64,000 nucleotides of DNA from Xenorhabdus yunnanensis (GCF_028598805.1 NZ_JAQRFI010000001.1:124001-188000); one strand, 5' to 3'; positions 1-10,131 are shown, counted from the stretch's first letter. Notes: generated by a model from the letters alone, not told the origin. Translations and numbers: made by a program.

Positions 1-261
1 CAGCGCTTCTTGCAATAAAAAACGTAAATCGCGGGAAGGAACTAATGTGACTAATCGCGCATCACGGTTAATTTGGGCTAGGGCTTGAGATTGACGATGA
101 TCGGCCCCACTAATACTAATTGTAATCGCTTTCATGGTTGGATCTGTTGGGGGCAGAGTAATTTTTGGCTGAATGGCTAAAGTATTGCCTGAGTCTGCAC
201 AACCAGATAATCCAGCTAAAAAGAAAAGCGTAATCAATGGAATAAATATTTTCTTTAGCAT
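1..261 (-). CDS. yajG: YajG family lipoprotein, N-terminal part (cut by window edge)
   Basis: The first 87 residues are present; the rest lies beyond base 1. The protein starts MLKKIFIPLI, has a hydrophobic stretch and a lipobox LSGC with the acylated cysteine at residue 21, so it is an envelope lipoprotein. The mature start (ADSGNTLAIQPKITLP) and the position directly upstream of and divergent from bolA match yajG of enterobacteria. Its function is not established; it is an uncharacterised lipoprotein usually found next to ampG. The start ATG at 261-259 is the only sensible one for a signal peptide. Confidence 0.85.
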   Translation of the reverse strand, partial: MLKKIFIPLITLFFLAGLSGCADSGNTLAIQPKITLPPTDPTMKAITISISGADHRQSQALAQINRDARLVTLVPSRDLRFLLQEAL

Positions 262-516
262 TTAGGTTTTCTCAATTCAAGATTCGGATATTCGATATAT
301 TAATACTTGGATATATAAGTACTGATAGTATAAACCGCCGTAATCATAGCATCGCCATTGGTAGCGGCATATCCCTGATGATTGAAACACAGAGAGAAAT
401 GCTTTACGTAAATTTGATTAAAGGGATTTGGTTATCCCGATGTTATAAATCATGGGAAATAAAATAGAATCAATTACTTGGTTGATAAGTAATCTTTGGT
501 GATTTAGGAGAATGAG

Positions 517-840
517 ATGGTTCGTCAAGAAATAGAAGCAAAATTACAGGCGGCATTTAAGCCTTCTCATCTGGAAGTGATCGATGAAAGTTATCGTCAC
601 AATGTGCCAGCGGGTTCTGAAAGCCATTTTAAAATCATTGTGGTAAGCAATGATTTTGTTGAACAAAGAATGCTTAATCGCCACCGCTCAATATATAGTG
701 CCTTGGCTAAAGAACTAGAGGAAGGAGTGCATGCATTGGCGCTTCATACTTATACGGAAAAGGAATGGGCAGAACTGGGAGATACCGTTCTGGCTTCTCC
801 GGAGTGTCGCGGTGGGAGTGCAACGACGTCAATCTTATGA
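517..840 (+). CDS. bolA: BolA family morphogene/iron-sulfur cluster associated regulator
   Basis: A 107-residue protein of the small BolA/IbaG family, which works with monothiol glutaredoxins in iron-sulfur handling and in E. coli also affects cell shape and biofilm genes in stationary phase. The family core is visible: [15 protein letters not shown], then [12 protein letters not shown] and the conserved RHRSIYSAL helix near residues 55-63 with the invariant histidine. A good ribosome site (AGGAG) lies 7 bases before the ATG. It stands alone between divergent yajG and tig and is closed by a hairpin terminator, as in E. coli. Confidence 0.95.
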   Translation: MVRQEIEAKLQAAFKPSHLEVIDESYRHNVPAGSESHFKIIVVSNDFVEQRMLNRHRSIYSALAKELEEGVHALALHTYTEKEWAELGDTVLASPECRGGSATTSIL

Positions 841-903
841 TTTTTCGGGATAATCTAATAGATTGTTTGTCTTTATTTTATTAATCTAGCTTTAATTTTG
901 AAA

Positions 904-926
904 ACAGCCTTCGGGCTGTATTTTTG
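904..926 (+). terminator. Rho-independent terminator of bolA
   Basis: A perfect 6-bp stem (ACAGCC/GGCTGT) closed by a stable TTCG tetraloop and followed by ATTTTTG, about 64 bases after the bolA stop. Confidence 0.85.
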
Positions 927-1022
927 TTTATGTAGCAAGTGCATAAACAATAAAGTGATGTAATCATTGAGCAACGTTTATTGCATATGTCGACGAATCA
1001 TGCATGCTTTTGTCTGCAATTC

Positions 1023-1051
1023 TCGACTCATACTGTCTGCGTCGCTATAAT
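1023..1051 (+). promoter_or_regulatory. Probable sigma-70 promoter of tig
   Basis: A consensus -10 box TATAAT (1046-1051) lies 17 bases after TCGACT (1023-1028, four of six matches to the -35 consensus). It would give tig a 5' leader of about 160 bases. Seen by eye only; no start-site data. Confidence 0.55.
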
Positions 1052-1142
1052 GTTCCGTCTAAATTTTTAGAATGGTTTCGGGACGCTTCTGATCACAGGG
1101 ATTCTCGGTTTTTAAATGCGACCGCCCCGGTTCTTAAAGAGT

Positions 1143-1174
1143 GCTGCAATTAGCTTGTTTTTAAGCATTGCAGC
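1143..1174 (+). other. Hairpin in the tig 5' leader
   Basis: Nested inverted repeats GCTGCAAT/ATTGCAGC with an inner GCTT/AAGC pair form a 12-bp stem with two unpaired bases and a T-rich loop, ending 45 bases before the tig start. It lacks a T run after the stem, so it is more likely an mRNA-stabilising or regulatory leader structure than a terminator. Confidence 0.5.
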
Positions 1175-1219
1175 CATTCTGAAGTTGACCGAGCACTATG
1201 ATTTTTTTGAGGTAACAAG

Positions 1220-2524
1220 ATGCAAGTTTCTGTTGAAACCACTCAAGGCCTTGGGCGTCGTGTGTCAATCACCGTTCCTGCTGCCGATATCGAAAAAGCA
1301 GTTAACAGTGAACTGGTTAATGTAGCAAAGAAAGCCCGTATCGACGGCTTCCGTAAGGGAAAAGTGCCAATGAAGATCGTTCAGCAGCGTTATGGCGCTT
1401 CTGTTCTTCAGGATGTTCTGGGTGATTTGATGCAGCGCAATTTCATCAATGCGATCATTGAGCAGAAAATCAATCCAGCAGGCGCACCAAGCTACAAACC
1501 TGAACAGTTTAAAGAAGGTGAAGACTTCACTTATGCAGTTGAATTTGAAGTTTATCCAGAAATTGAACTGAAAGGTCTGGAAGAAATCGAAGTTGAAAAA
1601 CCTGTTGTTGAAGTTAAAGATGCAGACGTTGACAACATGCTGGACACTTTGCGTAAGCAGCAGGCAAATTGGAAAGAAACTGATGAAGCAGCCACTGCTG
1701 AAGATCGCGTAACTGTTGATTTCATTGGTTCTATTGATGGTGAAGAGTTCGAAGGCGGTAAATCAACTGATTTCGTTCTGGCAATGGGTCAGGGTCGTAT
1801 GATCCCAGGTTTTGAAGACGGTGTCGTTGGCCACAAAGCTGGTGAAGAGTTTACCATTGATGTGACATTCCCTGAAGATTACCATGCAGAAAATCTGAAA
1901 GGTAAAGCTGCGAAGTTCGTGATCAATCTGAAAAAAATTGAACAGCGTGAACTGCCAGAGTTAACTGAAGAGTTCATCAAGCGTTTTGGTATTGCTGACG
2001 GTACTGTTGAAGGTCTGCGTGCTGAAGTTCGCAAGAATATGGAACGTGAACTGAAAAATACTGTTCGTAATAACATCAAAACTCAGGTTCTTGATGGTTT
2101 GGTTAAGGCTAACGAAGTTGAAGTTCCTGCGACAGTTGTTGATGGTGAAATCGATGTACTGCGTCGTCAGGCTGCTCAGCGTTTTGGTGGCAACGAACAA
2201 CAAGCTCTGGAACTGCCACGTGAACTGTTTGAAGAGCAGGCTAAACGCCGCGTTGTTGTTGGTTTGTTGTTAGGCGAAGTTATCAGCAGCAATGAGCTGA
2301 AAGTCGAAGAAGAGCGCGTTATCGCGTTGATCGAAGAGATGGCAGCTGCTTACGAAGATCCAAAAGAAGTTGTTGATTACTACAGCAAAAACAAAGAAAT
2401 GATGAACAATATTCGCAACATTGCTTTAGAAGAGCAGGCTGTGGAACTTGTTTTGAGCAAAGCGAAAGTTTCTGAAAAAGAAACTGGCTTCAATGATCTT
2501 ATGAACCAAAATCAAATGGCATAA
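1220..2524 (+). CDS. tig: Trigger factor, ribosome-bound chaperone and peptidyl-prolyl isomerase
   Basis: A 434-residue protein, the normal length. The N-terminal domain carries the ribosome-docking signature GFRKGKVP at residues 43-50, which contacts protein L23 at the exit tunnel. An FKBP-type isomerase domain follows at about residues 150-245 ([15 protein letters not shown]...[11 protein letters not shown]), then the helical substrate-cradling C-terminal domain. It binds nascent chains before DnaK or GroEL. The start has a GAGG ribosome site 9 bases upstream. It is followed by its own terminator and then clpP-clpX, the usual arrangement linking folding to proteolysis. Confidence 0.98.
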   Translation: MQVSVETTQGLGRRVSITVPAADIEKAVNSELVNVAKKARIDGFRKGKVPMKIVQQRYGASVLQDVLGDLMQRNFINAIIEQKINPAGAPSYKPEQFKEGEDFTYAVEFEVYPEIELKGLEEIEVEKPVVEVKDADVDNMLDTLRKQQANWKETDEAATAEDRVTVDFIGSIDGEEFEGGKSTDFVLAMGQGRMIPGFEDGVVGHKAGEEFTIDVTFPEDYHAENLKGKAAKFVINLKKIEQRELPELTEEFIKRFGIADGTVEGLRAEVRKNMERELKNTVRNNIKTQVLDGLVKANEVEVPATVVDGEIDVLRRQAAQRFGGNEQQALELPRELFEEQAKRRVVVGLLLGEVISSNELKVEEERVIALIEEMAAAYEDPKEVVDYYSKNKEMMNNIRNIALEEQAVELVLSKAKVSEKETGFNDLMNQNQMA

Positions 2525-2575
2525 GTTTCATTTATTGATTGCCTGAGATGATAAAATCTCGCTCTCAATAAAGTA

Positions 2576-2606
2576 AACCCGCAGGCTATGCTTGCGGGTT
2601 TTTTAT
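2576..2606 (+). terminator. Rho-independent terminator of tig
   Basis: An 8-bp stem (AACCCGCA/TGCGGGTT) with a 9-base loop and a run of T residues, 52 bases after the tig stop. Confidence 0.85.
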
Positions 2607-2784
2607 TGTCCTTGAAAAAAACAGATTTAACCTCATATCCTTTCTTACTATTATGTAAGAGCTTACTACTTTTTAGAGGGGGAAAATCCCCTTGTTAGTT
2701 AACTTTGGATCATAGTCATCATTGCTTATCTCGAGTAGAATCAGTTATGAATGGCACCAGCGTGAGTTCTATTAGGAGACGGAA

Positions 2785-3408
2785 ATGTCATACAGTGGCA
2801 AGCAAGATAAAGATGCACCTAACATGTCTTTGGTGCCGATGGTGGTTGAACAAACGGCGCGTGGAGAACGTGCATTTGATATCTACTCCCGCTTATTAAA
2901 AGATCGTATTATTTTTATGACTGGGCCTGTTGAAGATCATATGGCGAACTTGATTGTTGCCCAAATGTTATTCTTGGAAGCAGAAAATCCAGAAAAAGAT
3001 ATTCATTTATATATCAACTCACCGGGTGGGGTTATTACGGCGGGCATGTCTATTTATGACACGATGCAGTTTATCAAACCAGATGTGAGTACTATTTGTA
3101 TGGGGCAGGCTTGTTCAATGGGGGCATTCCTGCTGACCGCTGGAGCAAAAGGTAAGCGTTTCTGTCTACCAAATTCCAGAGTTATGATTCACCAGCCATT
3201 AGGTGGTTTCCAAGGGCAGGCGACTGACATTGAAATCCATGCGCAGGAAATACTCAAAGTTAAAGCTCGTATGAACGAATTGATGGCGAAGCATACCGGG
3301 CAATCACTTGAGAAGATTGTTGAGGATACAGAACGTGATCGTTTCTTGTCAGCCGAGGAGGCCGTAGGATACGGACTGGTTGATAGTGTATTCACCCAGC
3401 GCAACTAA
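2785..3408 (+). CDS. clpP: ATP-dependent Clp protease proteolytic subunit
   Basis: A 207-residue serine protease that forms two stacked heptameric rings and degrades substrates fed by ClpX or ClpA. The catalytic triad is visible: Ser111 in [10 protein letters not shown], His136 in VMIHQPLGG and Asp185 in the DTERDRF segment. The short propeptide before the LVPMVVEQ start of the mature protein is present. A GGAGACGG ribosome site precedes the ATG at 2785. clpX follows after 134 bases. Closely similar to E. coli ClpP along its whole length. Confidence 0.98.
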   Translation: MSYSGKQDKDAPNMSLVPMVVEQTARGERAFDIYSRLLKDRIIFMTGPVEDHMANLIVAQMLFLEAENPEKDIHLYINSPGGVITAGMSIYDTMQFIKPDVSTICMGQACSMGAFLLTAGAKGKRFCLPNSRVMIHQPLGGFQGQATDIEIHAQEILKVKARMNELMAKHTGQSLEKIVEDTERDRFLSAEEAVGYGLVDSVFTQRN

Positions 3409-3542
3409 TTATTAATAATTACTTTATTACTCCGATACTAGCGTTTCTTGACGTTGACGCCAAAAACCAGACGGAGTAATAACAGCGTTTTTTCTGTTAT
3501 GCCGGATAAACGGGATAACAGCTCATAAAGTGAGGTTGACTG

Positions 3543-4814
3543 ATGACAGATAAGCGCAAAGACGGTTCAGGAAAGCTGCTGTATTGCTCTTTCTGCGGGA
3601 AAAGCCAACATGAAGTACGGAAATTAATAGCCGGCCCGTCAGTGTATATCTGCGATGATTGTATCGGTTACTGTAATGATATCATTCGCGAAGAAATTAA
3701 AGAGGTAGTACCACATCGTGAGCGTAGCGCATTGCCTACTCCTCATGAAATTCGCCAGCATCTGGATGATTACGTCATTGGTCAGGAAGCAGCGAAAAAG
3801 GTGTTAGCAGTTGCTGTCTATAACCATTACAAGAGACTACGTAATGGTGACTCCAGTAACGGTGTGGAACTTGGTAAAAGTAATATTCTGTTGGTTGGCC
3901 CGACAGGTAGCGGTAAGACGTTGTTAGCAGAGACATTGGCTCGCTATTTAGATGTTCCGTTTACTATGGCTGATGCCACGACATTGACCGAAGCAGGTTA
4001 TGTTGGGGAAGACGTAGAAAATATTATTCAGAAACTTCTGCAAAAATGTGATTACGATGTGCAGAAAGCACAACGTGGTATCGTATATATTGATGAAATA
4101 GATAAAATTTCCCGTAAGTCTGATAACCCTTCAATTACTCGTGATGTATCGGGAGAAGGTGTTCAGCAGGCTCTGTTGAAACTGGTTGAAGGTACTGTGG
4201 CTGCAGTTCCACCTCAAGGTGGTCGTAAACATCCACAACAGGAATTTTTGCAAGTTGATACTTCCAAGATCCTGTTTATTTGTGGGGGAGCGTTCGCAGG
4301 TTTGGACAAAGTTGTTAGCCAGCGTTTGAATGTCAGTTCAGGTATTGGTTTTAGTGCTACAGTTAAAGGCGAATCGGAGAAAGCAACAGAAGGTGAATTG
4401 CTGGCTCAGGTTGAACCGGAAGATTTGATCAAATTTGGGTTAATTCCTGAATTTATTGGTCGTCTTCCAGTCGTGGCATCGCTGACTGAACTCAATGAAG
4501 AAGCACTGATTCAAATTCTACAGGAACCGAAAAATGCGCTGACCAAACAGTATCAGGCCCTGTTTAATCTTGAGGGTGTTGAACTTGAGTTCAGAAAAGA
4601 AGCATTGACTGCTATAGCGAAAAAAGCAATGGCGCGTAAAACTGGTGCCCGTGGTCTTCGTTCAATTGTTGAAGGAGTCCTGCTGGATACAATGTACGAC
4701 CTGCCATCAATGGAACACGTAGAGAAAGTTGTCGTTGATAAAACGGTTGTTGAAGATAGTTCCGCACCATTATTGATATATAGCAAGCCGGATGCCCAAG
4801 TTTCTGGTGAGTGA
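3543..4814 (+). CDS. clpX: Clp protease ATP-binding unfoldase subunit ClpX
   Basis: A 423-residue AAA+ unfoldase that recognises degrons (for example SsrA tags) and threads proteins into ClpP. The N-terminal zinc-binding domain has Cys15, Cys18, Cys37 and Cys40. Walker A is GPTGSGKT at 119-126 and Walker B ends VYIDEIDK near 181-188. The ClpP-docking IGF loop is present (SSGIGFSA). The 134-base gap after clpP contains an inverted repeat (3426-3434 with 3472-3480), so clpX may be transcribed with clpP and also processed or separately expressed. A strong hairpin terminator follows. Confidence 0.98.
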   Translation: MTDKRKDGSGKLLYCSFCGKSQHEVRKLIAGPSVYICDDCIGYCNDIIREEIKEVVPHRERSALPTPHEIRQHLDDYVIGQEAAKKVLAVAVYNHYKRLRNGDSSNGVELGKSNILLVGPTGSGKTLLAETLARYLDVPFTMADATTLTEAGYVGEDVENIIQKLLQKCDYDVQKAQRGIVYIDEIDKISRKSDNPSITRDVSGEGVQQALLKLVEGTVAAVPPQGGRKHPQQEFLQVDTSKILFICGGAFAGLDKVVSQRLNVSSGIGFSATVKGESEKATEGELLAQVEPEDLIKFGLIPEFIGRLPVVASLTELNEEALIQILQEPKNALTKQYQALFNLEGVELEFRKEALTAIAKKAMARKTGARGLRSIVEGVLLDTMYDLPSMEHVEKVVVDKTVVEDSSAPLLIYSKPDAQVSGE

Positions 4815-4854
4815 GGAAAATAGGGTAGGAAGTGCTGATTATCAATATGCATTG

Positions 4855-4893
4855 AAAAAACAAAATGAGGGATTCTCCCTCATTTTGTTTTTT
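4855..4893. terminator. Rho-independent terminator of clpX
   Basis: A perfect 12-bp stem (4861-4872 with 4876-4887) closed by a TTC loop, flanked by six A residues upstream and six T residues downstream. It separates clpX from the heat-shock promoter of lon. Confidence 0.92.
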
Positions 4894-4906
4894 GCAGGTA
4901 TAGGCT

Positions 4907-4935
4907 ATTGAATGTCAGATTCCTGTCCCCATATA
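4907..4935 (+). promoter_or_regulatory. Sigma-32 heat-shock promoter of lon
   Basis: A -35 element ATTGAAT (4907-4913) is followed after 13 bases by the -10 element CCCCATATA (4927-4935). This matches the sigma-32 pattern (CTTGAAA, 13-15 bases, CCCCATNT) and the equivalent promoter position in E. coli lon. Confidence 0.8.
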
Positions 4936-5022
4936 TTTTGTATTCTTTGAAGTGAAACTCGTGAAAACCGTGTTTCACGAGATTCCTAAAAACTGGCGAA
5001 AGCTAAACGAAGAGAGAGCTCT

Positions 5023-7377
5023 ATGAATCCTGAGCGTTCCGAACGCATAGAAATCCCTGTATTGCCTTTGCGCGATGTAGTGGTTTACCCACATATGGTG
5101 ATCCCTCTGTTTGTTGGGCGTGAGAAGTCGATTCATTGCCTAGAAGCAGCAATGGAGCATGACAAACAAGTCATGTTGGTCGCGCAAAAAGAAGCATCTA
5201 CTGATGAGCCGGGAGTCAATGATCTTTTCTCCGTAGGTACAGTAGCTTCTGTTTTACAGATGCTAAAATTGCCGGATGGTACAGTAAAAGTTCTGGTTGA
5301 AGGTTTGCAGCGTGCCCGTATTACCACGTTGACGGATAATGGCGAATATTTTTATGCGCAAGTTGAATATCTTGAATCCCCTGAAGTTGATGAACGTGAG
5401 CAAGAAGTTCTGGTAAGAACAGCTATTAATCAGTTTGAAGGCTATGTCAAACTGAATAAAAAGATCCCACCAGAAGTATTGACATCGTTGCACAGTATTG
5501 AAGATGCGGCAAAGTTGGCAGATACCATCGCTGCACATATGCCTTTGAAAATCAATGATAAGCAGGCAGTTTTAGAAATGTCTGATATTATTGAGCGCAT
5601 TGAATATCTGATTGCAATGATGGAATCAGAAATCGATCTGCTACAGGTAGAAAAACGTATCCGTAATCGCGTTAAAAAACAGATGGAAAAAAGCCAGCGC
5701 GAGTATTACCTGAATGAGCAAATGAAAGCGATCCAGAAAGAATTGGGTGAGATGGATGATGCGCCTGATGAACATGAGACGCTAAGACGCAAGATCGAAG
5801 ACGCGAAAATGCCGAAAGAGGCACGTGAAAAAGCCGAAGCTGAGTTGCAGAAATTAAAAATGATGTCTCCTATGTCAGCTGAAGCAACGGTTGTTCGTAG
5901 TTATATTGATTGGATGGTGCAAGTTCCTTGGGTTTCACGTAGCAAGGTAAAAAAAGATTTAGTAAAAGCTCAGGAAGTGCTGGATATAGACCATTATGGT
6001 TTGGAACGCGTCAAAGAGCGTATTCTTGAATATCTCGCGGTACAGAGCCGTGTTAGCAAGATCAAGGGGCCAATACTCTGTCTGGTAGGGCCTCCTGGAG
6101 TAGGTAAAACCTCATTAGGTCGCTCTATCGCACGCGCAACTGGGCGTAAATATGTGCGTATGGCATTAGGTGGAGTACGTGATGAAGCGGAAATCCGTGG
6201 GCATCGCCGCACCTATATTGGCTCGATGCCGGGCAAATTAATCCAGAAAATGTCCAAAATAGGGGTTAAAAATCCACTGTTCTTATTGGATGAAATTGAC
6301 AAAATGTCATCCGACATGCGTGGCGATCCAGCTTCAGCGTTGTTGGAAGTACTTGATCCTGAACAAAACGTGGCATTTAACGATCATTATCTTGAAGTTG
6401 ATTATGATCTCTCCGATGTCATGTTCGTGGCAACATCTAACTCTATGAATATCCCGGCTCCATTGCTGGATCGTATGGAAGTCATTCGTCTATCGGGTTA
6501 TACCGAAGATGAGAAATTAAATATTGCCAAACGTCATTTGTTACCAAAACAGATTGAGCGTAACGCTTTGAAAAAAGGCGAATTGACTATAGATGATGGC
6601 GCAATTATTGGCATTATCCGTTACTACACTCGTGAGGCTGGCGTTCGTAGTTTGGAACGTGAAATCTCTAAATTGTGTCGTAAAGCAGTCAAAGCATTAT
6701 TGATGGATAAGAAACTTAAGCACATCGAAATCAACGCGGAAAATTTGAAAGATTATCTGGGTGTGCAGCGAGTGGATTATGGTCGTGCTGATACAGAAAA
6801 TCGAGTTGGTCAAGTAACAGGTCTGGCGTGGACAGAAGTCGGTGGTGATTTGCTGACGATTGAAACAGCCAGTGTACCGGGTAAAGGTAAGTTAACTTAT
6901 ACCGGTTCATTGGGTGAAGTGATGCAGGAATCTATCCAAGCGGCATTAACTGTTGTTCGGGCTCGTGCTGATAAGCTGGGGATCAGTTCTGATTTCCATG
7001 AAAAACGTGATATTCATGTCCATGTACCGGAAGGTGCGACACCAAAAGATGGCCCAAGTGCGGGGATTGGAATGTGCACGGCATTGGTTTCTTGCCTGAC
7101 GGGTAATCCAGTTCGTGCTGATGTAGCCATGACGGGGGAAATTACTCTGCGTGGTTTAGTTTTGCCAATCGGTGGCCTAAAAGAGAAACTACTGGCGGCG
7201 CATCGTGGGGGAATTAAAACGGTAGTGATCCCAGATGATAATAAGCGAGATTTGGAAGAAATCCCACAGAATGTGATCCAAGATTTGGAGATCCATCCGG
7301 TTAAGCGTATAGAAGATGTTTTATCTATCGCTTTGCAAGAATCAGTATTTGGTGCAGAAGTAGTATCACTAAAGTAG
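5023..7377 (+). CDS. lon: ATP-dependent protease Lon
   Basis: A 784-residue hexameric AAA+ protease that removes misfolded proteins and short-lived regulators. Domains in order: N-terminal substrate-binding LAN domain (about 8-200), coiled-coil region (about 210-300), AAA+ module with Walker A GPPGVGKT at 356-363 and Walker B FLLDEIDKM near 420-428, and the C-terminal protease domain with the catalytic Ser679 (DGPSAG) and Lys722 dyad. Same length and spacing as E. coli Lon. It has its own heat-shock promoter and terminator. The start lies after an AGAGAGAGCTC ribosome region. Confidence 0.99.
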   Translation: MNPERSERIEIPVLPLRDVVVYPHMVIPLFVGREKSIHCLEAAMEHDKQVMLVAQKEASTDEPGVNDLFSVGTVASVLQMLKLPDGTVKVLVEGLQRARITTLTDNGEYFYAQVEYLESPEVDEREQEVLVRTAINQFEGYVKLNKKIPPEVLTSLHSIEDAAKLADTIAAHMPLKINDKQAVLEMSDIIERIEYLIAMMESEIDLLQVEKRIRNRVKKQMEKSQREYYLNEQMKAIQKELGEMDDAPDEHETLRRKIEDAKMPKEAREKAEAELQKLKMMSPMSAEATVVRSYIDWMVQVPWVSRSKVKKDLVKAQEVLDIDHYGLERVKERILEYLAVQSRVSKIKGPILCLVGPPGVGKTSLGRSIARATGRKYVRMALGGVRDEAEIRGHRRTYIGSMPGKLIQKMSKIGVKNPLFLLDEIDKMSSDMRGDPASALLEVLDPEQNVAFNDHYLEVDYDLSDVMFVATSNSMNIPAPLLDRMEVIRLSGYTEDEKLNIAKRHLLPKQIERNALKKGELTIDDGAIIGIIRYYTREAGVRSLEREISKLCRKAVKALLMDKKLKHIEINAENLKDYLGVQRVDYGRADTENRVGQVTGLAWTEVGGDLLTIETASVPGKGKLTYTGSLGEVMQESIQAALTVVRARADKLGISSDFHEKRDIHVHVPEGATPKDGPSAGIGMCTALVSCLTGNPVRADVAMTGEITLRGLVLPIGGLKEKLLAAHRGGIKTVVIPDDNKRDLEEIPQNVIQDLEIHPVKRIEDVLSIALQESVFGAEVVSLK

Positions 7378-7420
7378 TACAAAAATAGTGGGCTAACTCA
7401 AGAACTATATATAAAATATA

Positions 7421-7457
7421 GGTTGGTGAGTAAATTCAGACTTGCCAGCCTTTTTTT
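7421..7457 (+). terminator. Rho-independent terminator of lon
   Basis: A 10-bp stem (7421-7430 with 7441-7450, including several G-U pairs) and a 10-base loop, followed by seven T residues. Confidence 0.85.
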
Positions 7458-7478
7458 GTGTCACTAAGTTAGATTAGT

Positions 7479-7525
7479 CTGATTATCTGATTATCTGATT
7501 ATCTGATTATCTGATTATCTGATTA
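7479..7525. repeat. 8-bp tandem repeat (CTGATTAT, 5.9 copies)
   Basis: Five perfect copies of CTGATTAT plus seven bases of a sixth copy lie between the lon terminator and hupB. The array is about 125 bases upstream of the hupB start, so length changes could alter the hupB promoter region or simply mark strains. Confidence 0.95.
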
Positions 7526-7651
7526 AATATTTTGCTGTTCGATGATTTCTTGCTAATACTGGAAAGGATTAATATGACGGCATAACAGCTGTGTTATCTG
7601 TTATAAATCGGTTTTCGTTACTATAGTAAAACTAAAATGGGGATGATAAGA

Positions 7652-7927
7652 GTGAATAAATCACAACTGATCGATAAAATTGCTGCTGATGTAAACATTT
7701 CTAAAGCAGCAGCAGGACGTGTAGTAGATGCATTCATTTCTTCAGTATCTGGTGCATTGAAAGACGGTGATGATGTCGCTTTAGTGGGGTTCGGTACATT
7801 TACTGTGCGTGAACGCGCTGCACGTACAGGACGCAACCCTCAGACAGGCAAGGAAATTGAGATTGCAGCAGCAAAAGTACCTTCTTTCCGATCTGGAAAG
7901 AGTTTAAAAGATGCTGTTAATAGTTAA
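7652..7927 (+). CDS. hupB: DNA-binding protein HU-beta
   Basis: A 91-residue nucleoid-associated protein that bends DNA non-specifically as a homodimer or as an HU-alpha/beta dimer. The family signature [21 protein letters not shown] is present, including the DNA-intercalating RNPQTG tip. I chose the GTG at 7652 ([13 protein letters not shown]), because the upstream ATG at 7637 would add five residues not found in the family and E. coli HU-beta starts at the same residue. It sits between lon and ppiD as in E. coli and has its own terminator. Confidence 0.96.
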   Translation: MNKSQLIDKIAADVNISKAAAGRVVDAFISSVSGALKDGDDVALVGFGTFTVRERAARTGRNPQTGKEIEIAAAKVPSFRSGKSLKDAVNS

Positions 7928-8005
7928 TGAGCAGAAAACAGGCTCTGGTTTTTTGTTATCGCGGTAAACTTCAACTGACTAGGCCGTGTTGATAGTCTAG
8001 AATAT

Positions 8006-8036
8006 AAGCGCATCAATTGATTGGTGCGCTTTTTTT
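8006..8036 (+). terminator. Rho-independent terminator of hupB
   Basis: An 11-bp stem (8006-8016 with 8021-8031, one G-T pair), TTGA loop and a run of T residues. Confidence 0.9.
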
Positions 8037-8102
8037 CTCTTAGCGTTTGAATTAGCGTAATATGACAGTTTCTTTTTCACTAAAGCGGAGTTTTACGTCT
8101 TT

Positions 8103-9983
8103 ATGATGGACAACCTACGCACGGCGGCGAACGGTCCTGTGCTCAAAATTGTGTTGGCTCTAATTATCCTGACTTTTTTGTTGACTGGTGTAACAGGTTA
8201 CCTGTCAAGTGAAAGTGGTAGTTATGCTGCCAAAGTGAATGGCCAAACCATTAGTCGTGCTCAGCTGGAGCAGGCATTTTTACAAGAAAAAAATGCTCAG
8301 CAGGAGAAGCTGGGAGATAAGTTCTCAACTTTGTTAAGCGATGAACAGAGGCTACAGCAGCTTCGTCGCCATTCATTGGAGAAACTCATTAATGCTACTT
8401 TGATTGAGCAATATGTCCATAAGCTGGGTTTATCAGCAAGTGATGAGCAGGTTGCACAGGAGATACGTAATCTACCGTTTCTCCAAATTGATGGTAAATT
8501 TGACAACAACAAATATCAGGATTATTTAAACTTGCTTGCCCGTTCAAACATCAGCCCTGATAGTTTTGCGGAACAGATTCGTCAGGAGCTGATTAATCGT
8601 CAATTGGAGCAAGTCCTTATCGGTGCAGAAATTGCATTACCGACAGAAATAAAACAGGAAGCAGCACTACTTTTTCAAGAAAGAACAGTACATTTTGCTA
8701 CCCTTGAGTTGAAATCAATTGAAGCAAAGCAAACTGTGACGGATGAAGAGCTGAAAAATTACTATGATGCAAATAGTAAGCATTTCACTGTGCCAGAAAA
8801 AGTTAAAGTCAGTTACATCAAAATGGATGCTGCCAATGAGCTGAAGAACGTAACTGTATCTGACACTGATATTGAAAAGTACTATAAAGACAATTTGTCG
8901 CAATACACAAAGCTTGAACAGAAGAAGTATAGCTTTATTCAACTGGCTTCAGATTCTGCTGCTAAATCGATTTTGGATGAGTTAAAGAAAGGGGCTGATT
9001 TTAGTCAATTGGCATCAGAAAAATCGACAGACAAATTTTCTGCGCAAAAAGGTGGTGATCTTGGTTGGATGGAAGAAAACTCCTTACCTAATGAGCTTAA
9101 ATCAGCAAATTTGACACAGAAAGGGCAGCTTTCGGATGTGATCAAATTATCTAATGGATATGCAATCTTCCGTTTGGATGATATTAAACCTCAGGAAGTT
9201 AAACCATTGGTGGATATACGTCCTGAAATAGAAAAAATTGTCAAACAGGAAAAAGCAGTTGATGCGTTCTATGCATTACAGAGAAAAGTGAGTGATGCCG
9301 CCGCTAATGATAATGAATCTTTGGCAGTAGCAGAAAAAGCGGCAGGTTATCAGGTCGTGACCACTGACTGGTTTGATCGTGAGAATGTTCCCGCTGACAT
9401 TAATTTCAGCCAAGTTGTTCAGGCCATTTTCTCTGGCAATTTGATTGATGATAAAGGAGCGACAGGAATTAACTCTGATGTCATTTCAGTGGAAGGCGAC
9501 AGAGCCTTTATAGTGCGTGTTGACGATTTTAAAGCTGAAACAGTCCAGCCGTTTGAACAGGCTAAATCTGAGGTAGCTGAATTGGTGAAACGCCAAAAAG
9601 CGGAAAAACAACTTCAGGTTGAAAGTGAAAAACTACTGGCTGCTCTGAAAGAAGGTAAAGGCGAGCAAGCATTGAAAACCGCAGGAATTCAGTTCGCACA
9701 ACCTACTGTGATAAAAAATCAGTCACAAACCAACCAAGCTACCGATGTGGCATTCACTTTACCGCATCCTAAAGAAGGTAAGCCTGTATATGGGTTAGCT
9801 CAAGACGAGCTTGGTAACGCTGTGCTTATCCAATTGGATAAAGTGGTTCCGGGTTCTATTACAGATGAGCAGCTCAAACAATATATGATGGGTTATCAGT
9901 ATCAGACTGGCGCAAGCATGCTGGAGTCACTAATAATGAACTTACGTAGTGAGGCGGATATTAAGTTCGGTCAAATTGAATAA
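8103..9983 (+). CDS. ppiD: Periplasmic folding chaperone PpiD (SurA N-terminal and parvulin domains)
   Basis: A 626-residue inner-membrane-anchored chaperone that meets proteins leaving the SecYEG translocon. After a short cytoplasmic start (MMDNLRTAANGP) there is one membrane segment (about residues 13-35), then a SurA-like chaperone region, a parvulin-type domain at about 265-360 (FSAQKGGDLGWMEENSLPNEL), and a C-terminal SurA-like part. Length agrees with E. coli PpiD (623). In E. coli the parvulin domain has little isomerase activity, so a chaperone role is the safer statement. A hairpin follows. Confidence 0.96.
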   Translation: MMDNLRTAANGPVLKIVLALIILTFLLTGVTGYLSSESGSYAAKVNGQTISRAQLEQAFLQEKNAQQEKLGDKFSTLLSDEQRLQQLRRHSLEKLINATLIEQYVHKLGLSASDEQVAQEIRNLPFLQIDGKFDNNKYQDYLNLLARSNISPDSFAEQIRQELINRQLEQVLIGAEIALPTEIKQEAALLFQERTVHFATLELKSIEAKQTVTDEELKNYYDANSKHFTVPEKVKVSYIKMDAANELKNVTVSDTDIEKYYKDNLSQYTKLEQKKYSFIQLASDSAAKSILDELKKGADFSQLASEKSTDKFSAQKGGDLGWMEENSLPNELKSANLTQKGQLSDVIKLSNGYAIFRLDDIKPQEVKPLVDIRPEIEKIVKQEKAVDAFYALQRKVSDAAANDNESLAVAEKAAGYQVVTTDWFDRENVPADINFSQVVQAIFSGNLIDDKGATGINSDVISVEGDRAFIVRVDDFKAETVQPFEQAKSEVAELVKRQKAEKQLQVESEKLLAALKEGKGEQALKTAGIQFAQPTVIKNQSQTNQATDVAFTLPHPKEGKPVYGLAQDELGNAVLIQLDKVVPGSITDEQLKQYMMGYQYQTGASMLESLIMNLRSEADIKFGQIE

Positions 9984-10028
9984 AATTGCGAAGTTACTCG
10001 CATCTGTTTGTGCAAAATCGTAATTGAA

Positions 10029-10050
10029 AAAGGCCACTTTCGTGGCCTTT
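10029..10050 (+). terminator. Hairpin after ppiD, probable terminator
   Basis: A perfect 9-bp stem AAAGGCCAC/GTGGCCTTT with a 4-base loop, 45 bases after the ppiD stop. The T run is short, so termination may be partial. Confidence 0.65.
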
Positions 10051-10131
10051 CGCATATTTGAAACCTGCCTGTTGTCCAGAAATATTGTTGTGGCAATCTT
10101 TCGCTCACCAACAAAATATAGAGGGATTTAC

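Noticed and set aside
1116..1325. 69-codon frame overlapping the tig leader and start
   Set aside because: Overlaps tig in another frame, runs through the leader hairpin and has no ribosome site.
2672..2694. Sigma-32 promoter for clpP around the GGGGGAAAATCCCC palindrome
   Set aside because: A CCCC word is present but no CTTGAA-like -35 element at the right distance.
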